Shown here one piece after another: positions 5,795 through 7,742 of a stretch of 7,742 nucleotides of DNA. A program made the translations under genes and the position numbers. Source of the stretch: an uncultured Bacteroidales bacterium (lineage in GTDB: Bacteria; Bacteroidota; Bacteroidia; Bacteroidales; UBA932); assembly GCA_946405485.1 (NCBI GenBank), contig CAMJHJ010000113.1:1-7742 (forward strand), written 5' to 3'. The notes beneath the pieces were generated by a model. The model was not told where the DNA came from. It was given only the letters and a program-made list of their open reading frames with translations, and searched no databases. How positions within the stretch are numbered: position 1 is the first letter of the stretch; each line of letters starts with the position of its first letter.

Positions 5795-7742
5795 ATGAAA
5801 AGAATCCTGTTTTATATCCTGGCAATGGGCCTGTGGGCCCTGCGCCCGTCCGGAGCGGAAGCGCAAACGCCCTCCGGCACTCCCGCCGTACAGATGCCGG
5901 ACACCGTAGGCATTTACGGCGAGCGCAAAGATACGCTGCAGCAGGCGGTTTTCACCTCCCGCGGCAACGGCAATTTCCTTTCGAAGGGTAAAGATATCCG
6001 CACCGAGGTTATCACGGCCGCGGGCCTTTGCAAGATGGCCTGCTGCAACCTGGCGGAAAGTTTTGAGAATTCGGCCAGCGTGACGGTCGGTTATTCCGAC
6101 GCCGTCACCGGCGCGCGCCAGATCCGGCTCCTCGGCCAGAATGGCATTTATACCCAGATGCTGGACGAGAACCGTCCCGTGATGCGCGGCCTCGCCTCTC
6201 CCTTCGGTCTTAATTATGTCCCCGGGCAGTGGCTGGAGAGCATCCAGATCGCCAAGGGCGTCACTTCCGTGATCAACGGCGTGGAATCGATGACCGGCCA
6301 GATCAACATGGAGCATCGCAAGCCCACGGACGAGAAACCGCTTTACGTGCAGGCTTCCGTGATGGATGATTCCAAGACCGACCTCAATATCATCAGCTCT
6401 CTTCAGTTCGATGACGAAGGGAAGTGGAGCACGGTCGTACTCGGCCATATTGACGGCAATTTCAAGGCCATGGACCACAATGGGGACGGTTTCATGGACG
6501 ATCCCCGGCAACTGATGATGTCGTTCAGCAACCGCTGGCTCTATTTCGATCCGAGCGGCATGCAATTGCGCTTCGGTGTGCGGGCGATCCGGGATCACCG
6601 GATGGGCGGTCAGATGCCCGCAGAAACCGATCCCGGCCATGTGAGCTGGTCTGATGCCTTCCCCAAGTTGTGGAATTCCAACATCTTCAACCAGAGCCTG
6701 GGTGCTTATGTCAAAGCCGGTTTTCCGCTCAACGAGGAAAACACTTCCAATGTCGCCGTGGTCGCCGACTATACCTACTATTCGATGGAAAGCGATTTCA
6801 TGACGCGCACCTTCGACTCGGGACAGCATTCGGCGTTCGTCAATCTCCTGTATCAGAACCAGGATGTTGAGCAGCATCATTTTACACTGGGCCTCAGCGG
6901 CATGTGGGACCTGTTCAAGGATGAGTACGGGTACTCCACCTTGCTCACCGGCGGTCCCGGATCTCCTTCGACCTGGTACTGCTATGCCGGTCTCGCGCCG
7001 GTCGCCTCCAAAGTGGAGAACGGCAGTTCCCTCGGAGATCTGGGTGCCTTCGGCGAATATACCTTCCATTCCGCGGATGAAACGACCTTCAGCTCCATCC
7101 TGGGGCTGCGGGCGGACTGGTTCAACGGGGCGGGATTCCGTTTTTCGCCGCGACTGACCCTCAAATGGGCCCCTTCGGAGAGTTGGGTGCTGCGTGCCAA
7201 CGGCGGTCGCGGGCTGCGTTACAGCCTGCCGCTCCTTGACAATTTCGGCATTTTGTCCACAGGAAAGAAGCTGGTGGGCTATTTCATGGACCATACCCTC
7301 GAGGACGCCTGGACCTTCGGCGGGAACGCCACCTGGTACATCGGCGGTTCGACTTCGACCTATCTGAGCATAGATTATTTCCGGACTCAATTCCGGGAGC
7401 AGATGCTTGTTGACTACGATGCCGTTCCCGGCGTAATCGCGATTGGTCCGCTGAGTCAGGTTACCGACGCACATTCTTATACGAATAACTTCCAGGCTGA
7501 TTTCAGCGCCGAGCCCGTGGAAGGCCTTACGCTCACCCTGACCGGCCGCTACACGGACGCCCGCCAGACCCGGATGGCGCCGTGGGCCACGGACGACATT
7601 AAGCCGATGACCAGCCGCTACAAGGGCGTGCTGAATGTCCAGTACGCCACGCACCTCAACAAATGGATCTTCGACTTCACGGCCTCGGTCAACGGCCCCT
7701 GCAAGGTCTGGGATTTCATGAAGGGATATGAAGGGATGTATG
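5795..7742 (+). CDS. TonB-dependent outer-membrane receptor, 3' end cut off by the window edge
   Basis: An outer-membrane beta-barrel transporter energised by TonB-ExbBD; 649 codons are readable without a stop. Residues 1-23 are a signal peptide with a likely cut at AEA/Q. LQQAVFTSR (48-56) is in the position of a TonB box. The plug domain is about 70-175: AGLCKMACCNLAESFEN (76-92), SDAVTGARQIRLLG (101-114), GLNYVPGQWLESIQIAKG (138-155) and NGVESMTGQINMEH (161-174), all typical receptor-plug blocks. The remainder consists of barrel strands with aromatic-rich turns. DHNGDGFMDD (227-236) looks like a calcium-binding loop. Many Bacteroidota relatives begin with a carboxypeptidase D-like regulatory domain; here only about 45 residues separate the signal peptide from the plug region, so that domain is absent. 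The CxxxCC group (C79, C83, C84) and the neighbouring His/Cys-rich protein suggest a metal or metal-chelate substrate, but this is inference. A few barrel strands, including the terminal one, are probably missing at the right edge. Confidence 0.92.
   Translation, partial: MKRILFYILAMGLWALRPSGAEAQTPSGTPAVQMPDTVGIYGERKDTLQQAVFTSRGNGNFLSKGKDIRTEVITAAGLCKMACCNLAESFENSASVTVGYSDAVTGARQIRLLGQNGIYTQMLDENRPVMRGLASPFGLNYVPGQWLESIQIAKGVTSVINGVESMTGQINMEHRKPTDEKPLYVQASVMDDSKTDLNIISSLQFDDEGKWSTVVLGHIDGNFKAMDHNGDGFMDDPRQLMMSFSNRWLYFDPSGMQLRFGVRAIRDHRMGGQMPAETDPGHVSWSDAFPKLWNSNIFNQSLGAYVKAGFPLNEENTSNVAVVADYTYYSMESDFMTRTFDSGQHSAFVNLLYQNQDVEQHHFTLGLSGMWDLFKDEYGYSTLLTGGPGSPSTWYCYAGLAPVASKVENGSSLGDLGAFGEYTFHSADETTFSSILGLRADWFNGAGFRFSPRLTLKWAPSESWVLRANGGRGLRYSLPLLDNFGILSTGKKLVGYFMDHTLEDAWTFGGNATWYIGGSTSTYLSIDYFRTQFREQMLVDYDAVPGVIAIGPLSQVTDAHSYTNNFQADFSAEPVEGLTLTLTGRYTDARQTRMAPWATDDIKPMTSRYKGVLNVQYATHLNKWIFDFTASVNGPCKVWDFMKGYEGMY

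Noticed and set aside
5681..7654. A 657-codon open frame on the minus strand opposite the receptor gene
   Set aside because: The plus-strand frame encodes a clear TonB-dependent receptor with signal peptide and plug motifs. The antisense product has no recognisable domain and is a by-product of GC-rich codon use.
7708..7742. A short direct repeat (GAAGGGAT-like) at the right edge
   Set aside because: It lies within receptor codons and consists of two copies of a few bases only; no tandem array is seen.

Overview
The window looks like part of a chromosome from the Bacteroidota, most likely the order Bacteroidales, with a fairly GC-rich genome. Four things support this: two start-proximal TAnnTTTG boxes, which are the Bacteroides-type -7 promoter element; starts with little or no Shine-Dalgarno sequence; a TonB-dependent receptor of a type typical of gut Bacteroidales; and a small His/Cys-rich exported protein of a kind found next to such receptors in this phylum. 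The species cannot be named from the sequence.

Left part, minus strand, positions 5227 down to 1: a tightly packed surface-polysaccharide operon. In transcription order it encodes a WecA/MraY-type polyprenyl-phosphate sugar-1-phosphate transferase (chain initiation), a Wzy-like polymerase/ligase membrane protein, a membrane-anchored hexapeptide-repeat acyltransferase, a Wzx flippase, and a family 2 glycosyltransferase that runs off the left edge. The gaps between genes are 3, 2, 6 and 10 bases, so co-transcription and translational coupling are likely. Together these genes initiate a lipid-linked repeat unit on the cytoplasmic side, extend and decorate it, flip it and polymerise it: a Wzx/Wzy-dependent O-antigen, capsule or exopolysaccharide pathway. 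Further glycosyltransferases are expected to the left. The initiating transferase has the high GC of the right-hand genes, while the genes after it are visibly more AT-rich, as expected if the serotype-specific part of the locus is exchanged horizontally.

Middle, 5228-5302: a short divergent promoter region. It has one TAnnTTTG box facing each way, each placed so that the mRNA would have almost no leader, and an 18-base near-palindrome between them that could be an operator.

Right part, plus strand, 5303 to the edge: a 144-residue exported His/Cys-rich protein, a 57-base spacer holding a strong hairpin with a competing alternative fold, and a TonB-dependent outer-membrane receptor truncated by the window edge. 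The receptor has Cys-rich plug residues and no N-terminal carboxypeptidase-like domain. This pair is most easily read as a metal or metal-complex uptake locus, but the substrate is inference.

I see no tRNA, rRNA, CRISPR array, insertion sequence or prophage gene. Nothing in the window is clearly a new system; the least understood part is the His/Cys-rich protein, hairpin and receptor unit with its shared divergent control region.
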